Source: WTFY01 sp011523795 (GTDB taxonomy: Bacteria; Pseudomonadota; Gammaproteobacteria; UBA4575). Taken from it: a stretch of DNA of 64,000 nucleotides. Position 1 is the stretch's first letter, and every line of letters begins with the position of its first letter. Made by a program: the position numbers and the translations under genes. Below, in pieces: positions 26,182 through 34,061 of this stretch. The notes below the pieces were generated by a model. That model was given only the letters and a program-made list of their open reading frames with translations, searched no databases and was not told the DNA's origin. The stretch covers positions 682,001 to 746,000 of the forward strand of contig OZ242278.1 of the NCBI GenBank assembly GCA_965207475.1. Direction: 5' to 3'.

Positions 26182-26481
26182 TTATCCGGGACGGCCTGTG
26201 AGCCAGTCCCAGGGTTGAATCCGGGATTCCGCGAATATGTCCGCATTGCCGTAGGGGCTATCCGCCAGAAACGCCCGTACACCGACTGCGGAAGGGGCCT
26301 CGAGAATCAGCAGTAGGCCGACGACATTCTCCGCGTCATTGTCGAGCGTCGGCCCCCCGTGATGTACGAAAATGTCGGGATGGTCGGGGTGATCGCGCAG
26401 ATAGCTTCGAAATGAGTCTTGCAACTCTCTGCGCTTTGACTCGACGTCAGGCTTGTGAGTGGCGGAAACAGCAAAGTACAT
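26182..26481 (-). CDS. YCII-like small protein
   Basis: From the ATG at 26481 (MYFAVSATHKPD) a protein of 99 residues; an upstream start at 26514 adds 11. It has the dimeric ferredoxin-like fold pattern of the YCII family: an N-terminal strand, a helix (KRRELQDSFRSYLRDHP), an FVHHGGPTL segment, VVGLLLILEA, and a final DSPYGNADIF...WLTG segment. Family members bind small molecules, and some are dehalogenase- or lactone-isomerase-like. It stands alone near the right end of the island. Confidence 0.7.
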   Translation of the reverse strand: MYFAVSATHKPDVESKRRELQDSFRSYLRDHPDHPDIFVHHGGPTLDNDAENVVGLLLILEAPSAVGVRAFLADSPYGNADIFAESRIQPWDWLTGRPG

Positions 26482-26599
26482 GGGATTTTCCACTGGCGAA
26501 TGCGGTTTATCCAATCCATCGTATTAAACTCCAGGTTGCTTGTCAATCAGCGATTCCACCAGTGTAGAGAGCACATGATTTGTCCGGTTCTCATGGTGC

Positions 26600-26816
26600 C
26601 CATAAGAGGGTGCCAGATAAGACGGACGCAGTGGTTACAGGGGACGAGGATAAAGCGATTTGAGGAGGCCTAGCTCGTCAGCTTCATGAACTATGACCTG
26701 GGCTTCTTTGACCGGGAGCTTAATAAGGTGCAGCCCGTAGGGAAAAATCCCTTCGCGCAAAAAGTGTTACCTATGCTCCCGGAATAATCTGTTACCTATG
26801 CGGCCAGAATAGACCT
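26600..26816 (+). mobile_element. Decayed insertion-sequence end (transposase C-terminus)
   Basis: One frame reads TRIKRFEEA, then a TAG where a Trp codon would fit, then LVSFMNYDLGFFDREL up to a final VLPMLPE and TAA at about 26791. The phrases FMNYDLGFFD and PFAQKVLPM are ones I associate with the C-terminus of integrase-type transposases. An 11-nt direct repeat, TGTTACCTATG, occurs at about 26765 and again just after the stop, probably part of the element's right end. The rest of the transposase is absent. Confidence 0.55.
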
Positions 26817-26825
26817 TGAAATTAC

Positions 26826-26901
26826 TGGAGCTGGCGATAGGACTTGAACCTACGACCTGCTGATTACAAATCAGCTGCTCTGCCAACTGAGCTACGCCAG
26901 C
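26826..26901 (-). tRNA. tRNA-Thr (anticodon UGU)
   Basis: The complement gives a 76-nt tRNA: acceptor GCTGGCG with CGCCAGC, anticodon loop TTTGTAA (TGT), T-arm GTAGGTTCAAGTCCTAT and encoded CCA. It lies downstream of coaX on the same strand, matching the birA-coaA-tRNA order in E. coli. Its 3' end is the right boundary of the genomic island. Confidence 0.97.
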
Positions 26902-27010
26902 ATCCCCAAGACCTGCCGAGTGTAATTTGTTCACAATTATATGGCAATGTACGGGCAAACAGGTGATTCCATACAGTCACCAGATGGCATCGACCAGTGC
27001 AAACAGGTAC

Positions 27011-27781
27011 CTAACTTTCACTCGTGGCCTTCCGGCCAACCCTGACTTTTTCTGAAACATGCTTCAAGCCGTCCAGCACCAGGTGAGGCTCATGGACCGT
27101 CTGACAAGTGAGCAAGGGTGCAAAGAGTGCCGCATCTCCACCCGTGAGAATGACTTGATCAAACAAGCCATACTGGTCCTGCATCATGCATACTGCATGT
27201 TCAATTCCTCCTGCAACCGCATGCTGGCAACCTGAATAGATTGCGTCTCGTGTACTATCCGCTGCAATTGCAAAACTGGCTGCATCCAGCCTGAACTCCA
27301 AATCCGTGCTTAAGGCCAAGGCAGCCTGCATGCTCATGAATCCAGGGAAAATCACGCCACCATGATGGATGCCACCTGTTGCCAAGACATCGACCGTAAT
27401 CGCGGTCCCACAGTCCACGATGCAGGTGTTGCCTTGGTATTTTGCGTTGGCTGCAACCATGGCAGCCAGCCGGTCTGCACCCAGCTCGTCAGGATTCTGA
27501 TAGCCTGGCCGGATACCACAATCGATACCGGCGGATTTCAGGAAGAAATAATCGTCGATCCGGTGGCTTGCAAGCAGTTGTTCCAGGCGTTCATTCAAGC
27601 CTGTGTCCAGTACGGAACATACCACGACCATGTCCGGTTTACCGTGCTGCCTCAGGACATTCTCTATGACGGCAAGCCTCGTGTGCTCATGGTACGGCAA
27701 GGCATCGAATACATCGGGAACGCCCTTCCTGACCACTGCAAACTTGCATCGGCTGTTTCCGAGATCCAGGAGAAGCTTCAT
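27011..27781 (-). CDS. coaX: Type III pantothenate kinase
   Basis: A 256-residue ASKHA-fold kinase. It shows the phosphate-1 motif DLGNSRCKFAV, GADRLAAMVAAN, and IVDCGTAITVDVL, and ends with an ILTGGDAALFAPLL segment. It catalyses the first step of coenzyme A synthesis and is insensitive to CoA feedback in known members. Its ATG overlaps the birA stop (ATGA), so they form a coupled pair as in Pseudomonas. Confidence 0.95.
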   Translation of the reverse strand: MKLLLDLGNSRCKFAVVRKGVPDVFDALPYHEHTRLAVIENVLRQHGKPDMVVVCSVLDTGLNERLEQLLASHRIDDYFFLKSAGIDCGIRPGYQNPDELGADRLAAMVAANAKYQGNTCIVDCGTAITVDVLATGGIHHGGVIFPGFMSMQAALALSTDLEFRLDAASFAIAADSTRDAIYSGCQHAVAGGIEHAVCMMQDQYGLFDQVILTGGDAALFAPLLTCQTVHEPHLVLDGLKHVSEKVRVGRKATSES

Positions 27782-28617
27782 AACCTGATGTCATGTACGT
27801 GAGTACTGTGCAAATGCAGTGTTTCACCCTTCACGCGGATCATTATACGACCTTCCTCGTCGATACCCTGCACGACCCCGGACATACTTTGATCCTGAAA
27901 GATGAAACCTGCTTTTCGATCACGCATAAGATCGTATGGATTCCATGCATGTTCTATATTCCCCAAACTGCCGCGATCAAACCTGGCAAGCATCACCGTC
28001 AGGGTCCGGATCACGTGCGCTGCAAGCTCGTTCTTGCAAATCTTCCAGCCCGGCTGTAGAGAGACCAGGTCTGTCCATCCTGGCTGGGCCTGAAAGTCAC
28101 CAGTCCAGGACATGGCAATATTCAGCCCCACCCCTACGACCAGGCAACCGGAACGTGATCCTGAAACACGTTCAATCAATATCCCTCCCAGTTTTCCACT
28201 TTCCGAACAGATATCATTCGGCCATTTGAGCCTGATACCTTCTACACCCAGTGTTTCAAGAAGCCGTGCAAAGGCAACCAGCATCCACAGGCCCAGTGTT
28301 TCATCCTGTGTGCGCCATGGTTGTGCGGGCCATCGAACTGACAGGTACAGGTTGACACCGGGAGGTGACCACCAGTGATGGCCAAACCTGCCCTTGCCAC
28401 GGGTCTGGTGTTCCGCCACACACACCACGATCTCGTCGGACTCCAGTCCCCCCAGACCGGCAAGATAGTCATTCGTGGAAGTGATGCTTTGCAGGACATC
28501 GATCCTGTAACCCTGGTTCACGCCCTGCTCTGCCAGAAAACCCTGTATGATGTCCGCGTCAAGAAGTGCCAGGACACCACTTTCCTGGCCGGTATTTGTG
28601 CGGGTTGACAGGTTCAA
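27778..28617 (-). CDS. birA: Biotin-[acetyl-CoA carboxylase] ligase, no DNA-binding domain
   Basis: A 279-residue biotin protein ligase. The ATP/biotin loop reads QTRGKGRFGHHWWSPPG, with KWPNDI later and a GVGLNIAMS strand. The N-terminal part before residue 40 is too short for the winged helix found in E. coli BirA, so this protein should attach biotin but not repress bio genes. It is coupled to coaX by a 4-nt overlap and divergent from glnS. Confidence 0.94.
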   Translation of the reverse strand: MNLSTRTNTGQESGVLALLDADIIQGFLAEQGVNQGYRIDVLQSITSTNDYLAGLGGLESDEIVVCVAEHQTRGKGRFGHHWWSPPGVNLYLSVRWPAQPWRTQDETLGLWMLVAFARLLETLGVEGIRLKWPNDICSESGKLGGILIERVSGSRSGCLVVGVGLNIAMSWTGDFQAQPGWTDLVSLQPGWKICKNELAAHVIRTLTVMLARFDRGSLGNIEHAWNPYDLMRDRKAGFIFQDQSMSGVVQGIDEEGRIMIRVKGETLHLHSTHVHDIRL

Positions 28618-28794
28618 TTTTCAGGCCTGGTTCGATTGGTGGTTGCCCATCCCGGCTAGTGAAGGGAAGATGACCGGATGCCGCAATTCTTTACTTTCCA
28701 AGTCCGATAGGTTTTCATACCGCCAACCGGGATCCGCAAGAACGCAACATTGCTTCCCAGACATTCAACCATCCAGATACCTGCAGACTTCAGA

Positions 28795-30471
28795 ATGAGC
28801 GAACCGGCCCCGGAACAACCTACAAATTTCATCCGCCAGATTATAGATCAGGACCTGCTGGAAGGGAAAAGCGGACATCGTGTCGTCACACGTTTCCCGC
28901 CCGAACCGAACGGGTATCTGCATATCGGGCATGCCAAGTCCATTTGCCTGAATTTCGGTATCGCCCAGGATTACCAGGGACACTGCAATCTGCGCTTTGA
29001 TGACACGAATCCTGAAAAGGAAAGCCAGGAGTACATCGACGCCATCCAGGAGGACATCCACTGGATAGGCTTTGAATGGATCAAGACAAAATATGCTTCA
29101 GACTACTTCGAGGAGCTTTATGAATATGCCATCCAGCTGATCCGGGCGGGGAAGGCGTTCGTATGCAACCTGGGGCCTGATGAAATTCGCCAGCAGCGCG
29201 GCACGCTTACGGAACCAGGCATGGAAAGCCCGTACCGCAACCGCTCCATCGAAGAAAACCTGGACCTGTTCCAGCGTATGAGAGCAGGCGAGTTCAAGGA
29301 AGGCGAGCATGTACTGCGTGCAAAAATCGACATGGCCTCGCCGAACATCAACATGCGTGACCCGGTTTTGTACCGCATCAAGCATGCCACCCATCCGAGA
29401 ACACGGGACAAATGGTGCATCTACCCGATGTATGACTATACCCACTGTCTCTCGGATGCCCTGGAAGGTGTGACCCATTCCCTGTGCACCCTCGAGTTCG
29501 AGGACCACCGTCCACTCTATGACTGGGTGCTGGATGCCCTGGAGACTCCGAGTCACCCCCGGCAAATCGAGTTTGCAAGACTCTCGCTTGAGTACACTGT
29601 CATGAGCAAACGCAGACTCAGCCTGCTGGTGGACGGCGGGCATGTGGAAAGCTGGGATGACCCGCGCATGCCTACCCTTTCCGGCATGCGAAAGCGCGGG
29701 ATTCCGCCGGAAGCCATCCGGGATTTCTGTGACCGGATCGGCATCACGAAAAAGGATGCCTTTATTGAAATGAGCGTTCTCGAGAACTGCATACGCGAAA
29801 ACCTGGATCCAAGGGTGAGCCGGATCATGTGTGTGCTGAGGCCACTGAAAGTCGTTATTGAAAATTACCCGGAGGATCAGGAGGAAATTTTCAGCGCAGG
29901 CAACCACCCGAAAGATCCGTCCATGGGGGAGCGTTCCATCCCCTTTTCCAACACGATCTATATCGAACAGGAAGATTTTTTGCTGGACCCGCCTGACAAG
30001 TACTTCCGCCTGGCACCCGGAAAAGAAGTCCGCCTGCGTTACGCGTACAACATCACCTGTACGGACGTGATCAGGAACGACGCAGGTCAAGTCAGTGAAC
30101 TGCGTTGCGTCTATGATCCGGAAAGCAAGGGCGCCGGCGCACGCAAGAAGAAAGTCAAGGGCATCCTTCACTGGGTGTCTGCAAGACATGCGGTGGATGC
30201 CGAAGCACGCCTGTTTGACCGCCTCTTCAGCCTGCCCTATCCGGATACCGGCGAGGACCTGGCCTCGGCACTCAATCCGGACTCACTTGAAGTCCTGCAG
30301 GATTGCAAGATTGAGGCTAGCACCGGGACACTGGATGCGGGAGCCAGGGTACAATTTGAAAGGCAGGGCTATTTTTACCTCGACGGTAACTCCTACGTTG
30401 CAGGACGCCCCGTTTTCAACCGCATCGTCACACTGCGGGACAACTGGGGAAAGCGGGAAAGCAAACCATAG
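28795..30471 (+). CDS. glnS: Glutaminyl-tRNA synthetase
   Basis: From the ATG at 28795 (MSEPAPEQPTNFIRQ) 558 residues, close to E. coli GlnS (554). It has the HIGH motif in PPEPNGYLHIGHAKSICLNF, LRFDDTNPEKE, and a KMSKS-type VMSKRRL; the C-terminal beta-barrel anticodon domain is complete. An upstream frame start at 28750 is less likely because of its unusual extra residues. Presence of GlnRS fits a gammaproteobacterium. Confidence 0.97.
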   Translation: MSEPAPEQPTNFIRQIIDQDLLEGKSGHRVVTRFPPEPNGYLHIGHAKSICLNFGIAQDYQGHCNLRFDDTNPEKESQEYIDAIQEDIHWIGFEWIKTKYASDYFEELYEYAIQLIRAGKAFVCNLGPDEIRQQRGTLTEPGMESPYRNRSIEENLDLFQRMRAGEFKEGEHVLRAKIDMASPNINMRDPVLYRIKHATHPRTRDKWCIYPMYDYTHCLSDALEGVTHSLCTLEFEDHRPLYDWVLDALETPSHPRQIEFARLSLEYTVMSKRRLSLLVDGGHVESWDDPRMPTLSGMRKRGIPPEAIRDFCDRIGITKKDAFIEMSVLENCIRENLDPRVSRIMCVLRPLKVVIENYPEDQEEIFSAGNHPKDPSMGERSIPFSNTIYIEQEDFLLDPPDKYFRLAPGKEVRLRYAYNITCTDVIRNDAGQVSELRCVYDPESKGAGARKKKVKGILHWVSARHAVDAEARLFDRLFSLPYPDTGEDLASALNPDSLEVLQDCKIEASTGTLDAGARVQFERQGYFYLDGNSYVAGRPVFNRIVTLRDNWGKRESKP

Positions 30472-30589
30472 CACCCGTTGAACCCGAAACAGCCCTAGGT
30501 GCCCACACAAGCCTCATACGGACTCGATCCCGAAGCCGTGTACTGCCGAAACTAGACCTGGTACCGCAGGGAACCAGGCGCTGGAGCCG

Positions 30590-31123
30590 TCAGCTTCCCT
30601 TGAATGCCATCATGAACCTGGACATCATCTGCAAAGACTGCTGCACTTCGGGGTCTTTCATCGTGTTGATGAGGCTCATCAGGCTGGCCGTCGGCACGGC
30701 CGCCTGGCTCGATTTCTTCACTTCGCCGACCGCAGTGCACAAGCTGCTCAGCGTATCGACCACATCGTCCTGTTCGAGCAGGTCCAGCAACTTGTGGAGA
30801 TTTTCATTGCGTGCAATGCGATCCGCCATGCACAGCAATTCATTGACCATTTCACCCAGCCGCCCGACGATGTCGTCACCGAGTGCGTCACTGGCTCCGC
30901 CGATCACTCGCAACAGGCCTGCGGCCCTTTCCAGGTCTCCGGACTCAACCAGCCGGTCGATCACCGGAATCGCCTTTTCCAGGTTGCTGTGGCTGACCTG
31001 ATCCAGCAGCATCAGGCCTTCGCCTACGGTAGCCCCCAGCCTTTCAACAATATCGTCTGACAGGGCATCTGACGCACCCTCTATGACGCGCTCAATCTCC
31101 GTCTGCACTGATGCTTGACTCAT
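30590..31123 (-). CDS. DUF1641-type helical protein next to a sulfide:quinone-reductase-like gene
   Basis: A 177-residue all-helical protein. It contains an internal repeat: ASDALSDDIVERLGATVGEG near residue 17 and ASDALGDDIVGRLGEMVNEL about 57 residues later. A conserved-looking C-terminus ends LMSLINTMKDPEVQQSLQMM. DUF1641 proteins are often encoded beside sulfide:quinone oxidoreductases and DsrE/TusA-type sulfur carriers, as here (12-nt gap). The role is unknown; an accessory of the membrane-bound flavoprotein is likely. Confidence 0.85.
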   Translation of the reverse strand: MSQASVQTEIERVIEGASDALSDDIVERLGATVGEGLMLLDQVSHSNLEKAIPVIDRLVESGDLERAAGLLRVIGGASDALGDDIVGRLGEMVNELLCMADRIARNENLHKLLDLLEQDDVVDTLSSLCTAVGEVKKSSQAAVPTASLMSLINTMKDPEVQQSLQMMSRFMMAFKGS

Positions 31124-31135
31124 GGCATCCCCCTC

Positions 31136-32269
31136 TTAAAGAAGACCACGAGCGCTTGCCCAGTACATCTTGTTGTACGCAGTCTTGAACCAGTGCATGC
31201 CTTTCGTAGGCGGTTTTGGATCCGGCGGATTCTGGTAATTGAACATTGCGTAGGTGGCCCTGCCTTCCCCGGCCTCAATGAAACAGAACACCTTGCCATC
31301 GTAATCGCGCACCGGGGTGCCGATCTTTATGGTCGCGGCAATATTCTCAGCCAGGGCTTCCGCTTCAAAATGGGCCGTAGAGCCTGCCTTACTGATGGGC
31401 AGGTTCGTGGTGTCCCCGATAACAAACGCATTTTCATAGCCTTCTACGTTCAGCCTTGCCCGGTCGGTCGGAATGAATCCACCGGCTCCCAGCTCACTGT
31501 CCTCGATGACCTGCATGCCCTTGTGCGACGGGATGGTCACCAGCAGGTCGTAGCTTTCTTCCGTACCTTCTTCACTGAGGATTTGATCCGCGGTAACTTC
31601 CTTCATGTTGAACAGGGTCTCATACGTGACACCGAGACGGTCGAATTCCGGTGCTGCCCAGTTGGCCACGGGCTCCAGGCTGTGCACCCTGCCGATCGGG
31701 TAGGTATAGTGCATCTGTACCTTGTCCCAGATCCCCCGTGCCTTGAAATAGTCAATCAGCATGAACGTGATTTCCAGCGGTGCCATGGGGCATTTGTGTG
31801 GAACGCCTACCGCGACCACCACCTTGCCGCCTTCGAATTCCCGCAGACGCTGGTACATGTTGAGCGCATCCGCTTCGGTATAAAACTGCAGAGCGTGCTC
31901 TGCCAGCCCCGGCGTTCCCTCTGCATGGGCCCGGGACCCCGTAGCGATGACGATAATGTCGTAGTCGTGCTGCTTCCCGCTTTGCGTGATGACATGGTTG
32001 CTGGCCAGATCAAACTTGGTCACCGGGTCTACGTGAAACCGGATGCTCGGCTCCAGCAGCTCGGCCTGATCGCGATACAACTCATCCGGCGACATCTTCC
32101 CGACGGCCACATACAGGAGTCCCGGCTGATACATATGCTGGTCCGATGCAGACAGCATCGTGATGCTTGCCTTGCCCGACTTCAGTTCATTTCTCAAACG
32201 CCTGGCCAAATTGTTGGCCAGAATCGTACCCCCCATTCCACCACCAACGATCAGTACCCTCATGTCCAC
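31136..32269 (-). CDS. Sulfide:quinone oxidoreductase-like flavoprotein
   Basis: A 377-residue FAD protein: N-terminal GGGMGGTILANNLARR, YDIIVIATGS, PHKCPMAPLEI with one clear redox-type cysteine, and a final FVIGDTTNLPISKAGSTAHF loop followed by an amphipathic C-terminal tail (KGMHWFKTAYNKMYW) suited to membrane contact. The classic sulfide:quinone reductase has two or three redox cysteines, and only the HKCP one is obvious here, so it belongs to an SQR-like subgroup. In the DsrE-TusA-SQR-DUF1641 cassette it probably passes electrons from a sulfur species to quinone. Confidence 0.87.
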   Translation of the reverse strand: MDMRVLIVGGGMGGTILANNLARRLRNELKSGKASITMLSASDQHMYQPGLLYVAVGKMSPDELYRDQAELLEPSIRFHVDPVTKFDLASNHVITQSGKQHDYDIIVIATGSRAHAEGTPGLAEHALQFYTEADALNMYQRLREFEGGKVVVAVGVPHKCPMAPLEITFMLIDYFKARGIWDKVQMHYTYPIGRVHSLEPVANWAAPEFDRLGVTYETLFNMKEVTADQILSEEGTEESYDLLVTIPSHKGMQVIEDSELGAGGFIPTDRARLNVEGYENAFVIGDTTNLPISKAGSTAHFEAEALAENIAATIKIGTPVRDYDGKVFCFIEAGEGRATYAMFNYQNPPDPKPPTKGMHWFKTAYNKMYWASARGLL

Positions 32270-32309
32270 CTCACTTTCTTTTGCTTATCATGTTTGTCTG
32301 TCGACCTGT

Positions 32310-32537
32310 TTACTTGACCTTCTTCACCACCAGATGCCATACCCCGCCTTCCTCGAAACTGTCCAGAAGTTCATGACCCACCTTATGAATCCACTCCGGA
32401 ATATCATTGGCAGAGCCCTTGTCCGTAGACAGGACTTCAAGCTCGTCCCCGACCTCGGCCATCTTCATCTGTCCGATCAGCTCCATCAACGGACCGGGGC
32501 AAAATGTGTTCTTCGCATCTACCAGTTTTCTTTCCAC
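32310..32537 (-). CDS. TusA-family sulfur carrier
   Basis: A 75-residue protein with the TusA signature cysteine in NTFCPGPLMELIGQM (Cys13) and the two-strand, two-helix fold ending in a WHLVVKK strand. TusA proteins carry persulfide sulfur on that cysteine. It lies between the DsrE-type gene (15-nt gap) and the SQR-like gene (40-nt gap), so it is likely a sulfur relay in sulfide or thiosulfate oxidation rather than tRNA thiolation. Confidence 0.9.
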   Translation of the reverse strand: MERKLVDAKNTFCPGPLMELIGQMKMAEVGDELEVLSTDKGSANDIPEWIHKVGHELLDSFEEGGVWHLVVKKVK

Positions 32538-32552
32538 AGAATTTTCCTTGAG

Positions 32553-32945
32553 CTAGAAATGCCAGACCTGACCGTCTGACGCATCACTTAAAAAAGTTGT
32601 CAGGCCCAGGGGTTCTGAAACGAACTCCTCCAGGTCATCCTGACCAATCCCCAGTATATCAACTGCCATTGAGCAAGGGAAAATTTTCGCATCTCCGTAT
32701 TCAACTGCCTGCTGGAAAAGCTCCATGAAATCCGGAGCGTTCTTCTCCACGATCAGGCTCCCGACCGGCCCCTCCGGCGAAGCCTGCTCCGCGTTCCCCT
32801 TGACGAAATACTTCAATGAATTCATGGACAGGAAAACCGTGACATCGTTCCCGCTCACAGCACCTACCGATGCGACCATGGCAGCCATCTGCAACTGCTC
32901 ACGCTTGTTGGATGTGACCATTACACTAATTTTTTCAGACGGCAT
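32553..32945 (-). CDS. DsrE-family protein
   Basis: A 130-residue protein of the DsrE/DsrF fold: VMVTSNKREQLQMAAMVASVGA, an NDVTVFLSMNSLKYF strand-helix, and a later AKIFPCSMAVDILGI segment with the single cysteine expected to carry persulfide. It is the first gene of the four-gene sulfur cassette. It may pass sulfur to or from the adjacent TusA. Confidence 0.88.
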   Translation of the reverse strand: MPSEKISVMVTSNKREQLQMAAMVASVGAVSGNDVTVFLSMNSLKYFVKGNAEQASPEGPVGSLIVEKNAPDFMELFQQAVEYGDAKIFPCSMAVDILGIGQDDLEEFVSEPLGLTTFLSDASDGQVWHF

Positions 32946-33085
32946 ACGACCTCTCCAGTCAAACCTGTAACTTAATCGGATCCATACCCGGCTGCACCCG
33001 GTACATCTGGCTGTAGCAGCTTGCGGTAACCCAGCAGGCGTATGAAGAATTTACCCTCTTTTCCGGAATAATCCTGTTGGAAAAC

Positions 33086-33274
33086 TTATGAATTGATTTT
33101 TGCAGACTCTTTCTGAAATCGCCTGCCACAGTAATAGCAGACTATACTATCTTTTTTGCCAAATGGCAGATAGACCAGGGGGTGCCCCATCACGCCTCCC
33201 CCGTCACACGCCACCTCCTTCACATCCGGACCGACCAGTATGATCGTGGCAGCGGAGGCTCGCTTGGCAGGCAT
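33086..33274 (-). CDS. zf-CHCC zinc-finger protein
   Basis: A 62-residue protein with the zf-CHCC pattern: CDGGGVMGHPLVYLPF (Cys and His ligands), then VCYYCGRRF (two Cys). The domain is also present in the NDUFS6 subunit of complex I. Free-standing copies of this size are common in gammaproteobacteria with no set function. It lies 78 nt upstream of the sulfur-cassette direction and follows hisI on the same strand. Confidence 0.85.
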   Translation of the reverse strand: MPAKRASAATIILVGPDVKEVACDGGGVMGHPLVYLPFGKKDSIVCYYCGRRFQKESAKINS

Positions 33275-33352
33275 ATCCCTTGTCTACCCTGTTTCCGGGT
33301 TCCAGCGCAGGGATCGAGAATGCGGTTCCATACCCGTCATGGGGATATGGCC

Positions 33353-33838
33353 TTACAATTTTGTAGGATTCGGGGCATTCCCATAGACCTCCTTCGGATC
33401 GAATACTTTCTCGAACTCCTTGAATTCAAGCTTGATCGGGGTCGCCTCGGGCTGGCTGCCCGTATTGATGGCACGGTAAAAACAGGACCGGTAGCCCACG
33501 TGGCAACTCGCACTGCCTTCTACACGCACCCGCAACCACACTGCATCCTGATCATCGTCGATACGCAACTCAACGATTCTTTGGATGAGCCCGCTGGTGG
33601 CTCCCTTGTGCCACAGGCATTTCCTGCTTCGGCTCCAGTAATAGGCCTCTCCGGTCTCGATGGATTTCTCCAGTGCCTCGGCATTCATGTAGCCCAGCAT
33701 CAGCAACTCGCCGGTTTCCGCATCCGTGGTGACAGCCGGGACCAGGCCGTTCTCATCGAATCTCGGCGAAAGAATGTTTCCCTCTTCGACTTCATCCACC
33801 GATTCCCGTTTGCCAAACCATTTGAAATGTGCTGACAT
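33353..33838 (-). CDS. hisI: Phosphoribosyl-AMP cyclohydrolase
   Basis: A 161-residue HisI. Motifs: MLGYMNAEAL, YYWSRSRKCLWHKGATSG, and DDDQDAVWLRV followed by SASCHVGYRSCFYR with the zinc cysteines. It opens the adenine ring in step three of histidine synthesis. It is a separate protein, not fused to HisE. The N- and C-terminal extensions are slightly longer than usual (about 130). No other his genes are in the window. Confidence 0.95.
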   Translation of the reverse strand: MSAHFKWFGKRESVDEVEEGNILSPRFDENGLVPAVTTDAETGELLMLGYMNAEALEKSIETGEAYYWSRSRKCLWHKGATSGLIQRIVELRIDDDQDAVWLRVRVEGSASCHVGYRSCFYRAINTGSQPEATPIKLEFKEFEKVFDPKEVYGNAPNPTKL

Positions 33839-34061
33839 AACGGGCTAATTTTCCTGATACGGGGCCCTGAAATCAACAGGAATATCGCGGTACAGGCAAC
33901 ATAACCCCTGTTGAGTCCTGGCAGCGTCAAGATTTGGAATCCGGGCAAAGCCCTGTGCGGGCGAGCCGAAACAGTGTAGAAATGCACTTTCAGGCAAAAC
34001 AGGATCCCTGTCGAACCCTTTTGCAGCGGACGGGTGCGGCAACCGCTGCATACAAGCAAAC

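Larger units (their letters stand above)
18520..26851. mobile_element. GC-rich genomic island inserted at tRNA-Thr (about 8.3 kb)
   Basis: Bounded on the left by a degenerate copy of the tRNA-Thr 3' end and on the right by tRNA-Thr itself. Coding regions inside use many more G/C-ending codons than genes on either side. Contents: SulP transporter, isochorismatase-like hydrolase, isopropylmalate-dehydrogenase-family enzyme, alpha/beta hydrolase, luciferase-like monooxygenase, second hydrolase, YCII-like protein and a decayed transposase. No integrase gene is present, so it cannot move by itself as it stands. Confidence 0.6.

Noticed and set aside
25752..26282. 176-codon minus-strand frame in the island
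   Set aside because: GC-rich DNA leaves both strands open; no ribosome site or family match.
26767..26958. Minus-strand reading frame across tRNA-Thr
   Set aside because: The translated motif is a by-product of the tRNA sequence itself; no ribosome site.
29098..30189. 363-codon minus-strand frame opposite glnS
   Set aside because: Antisense shadow; glnS is complete and certain.
31115..32317. 400-codon plus-strand frame opposite the SQR-like gene
   Set aside because: Antisense shadow of a clear flavoprotein gene.
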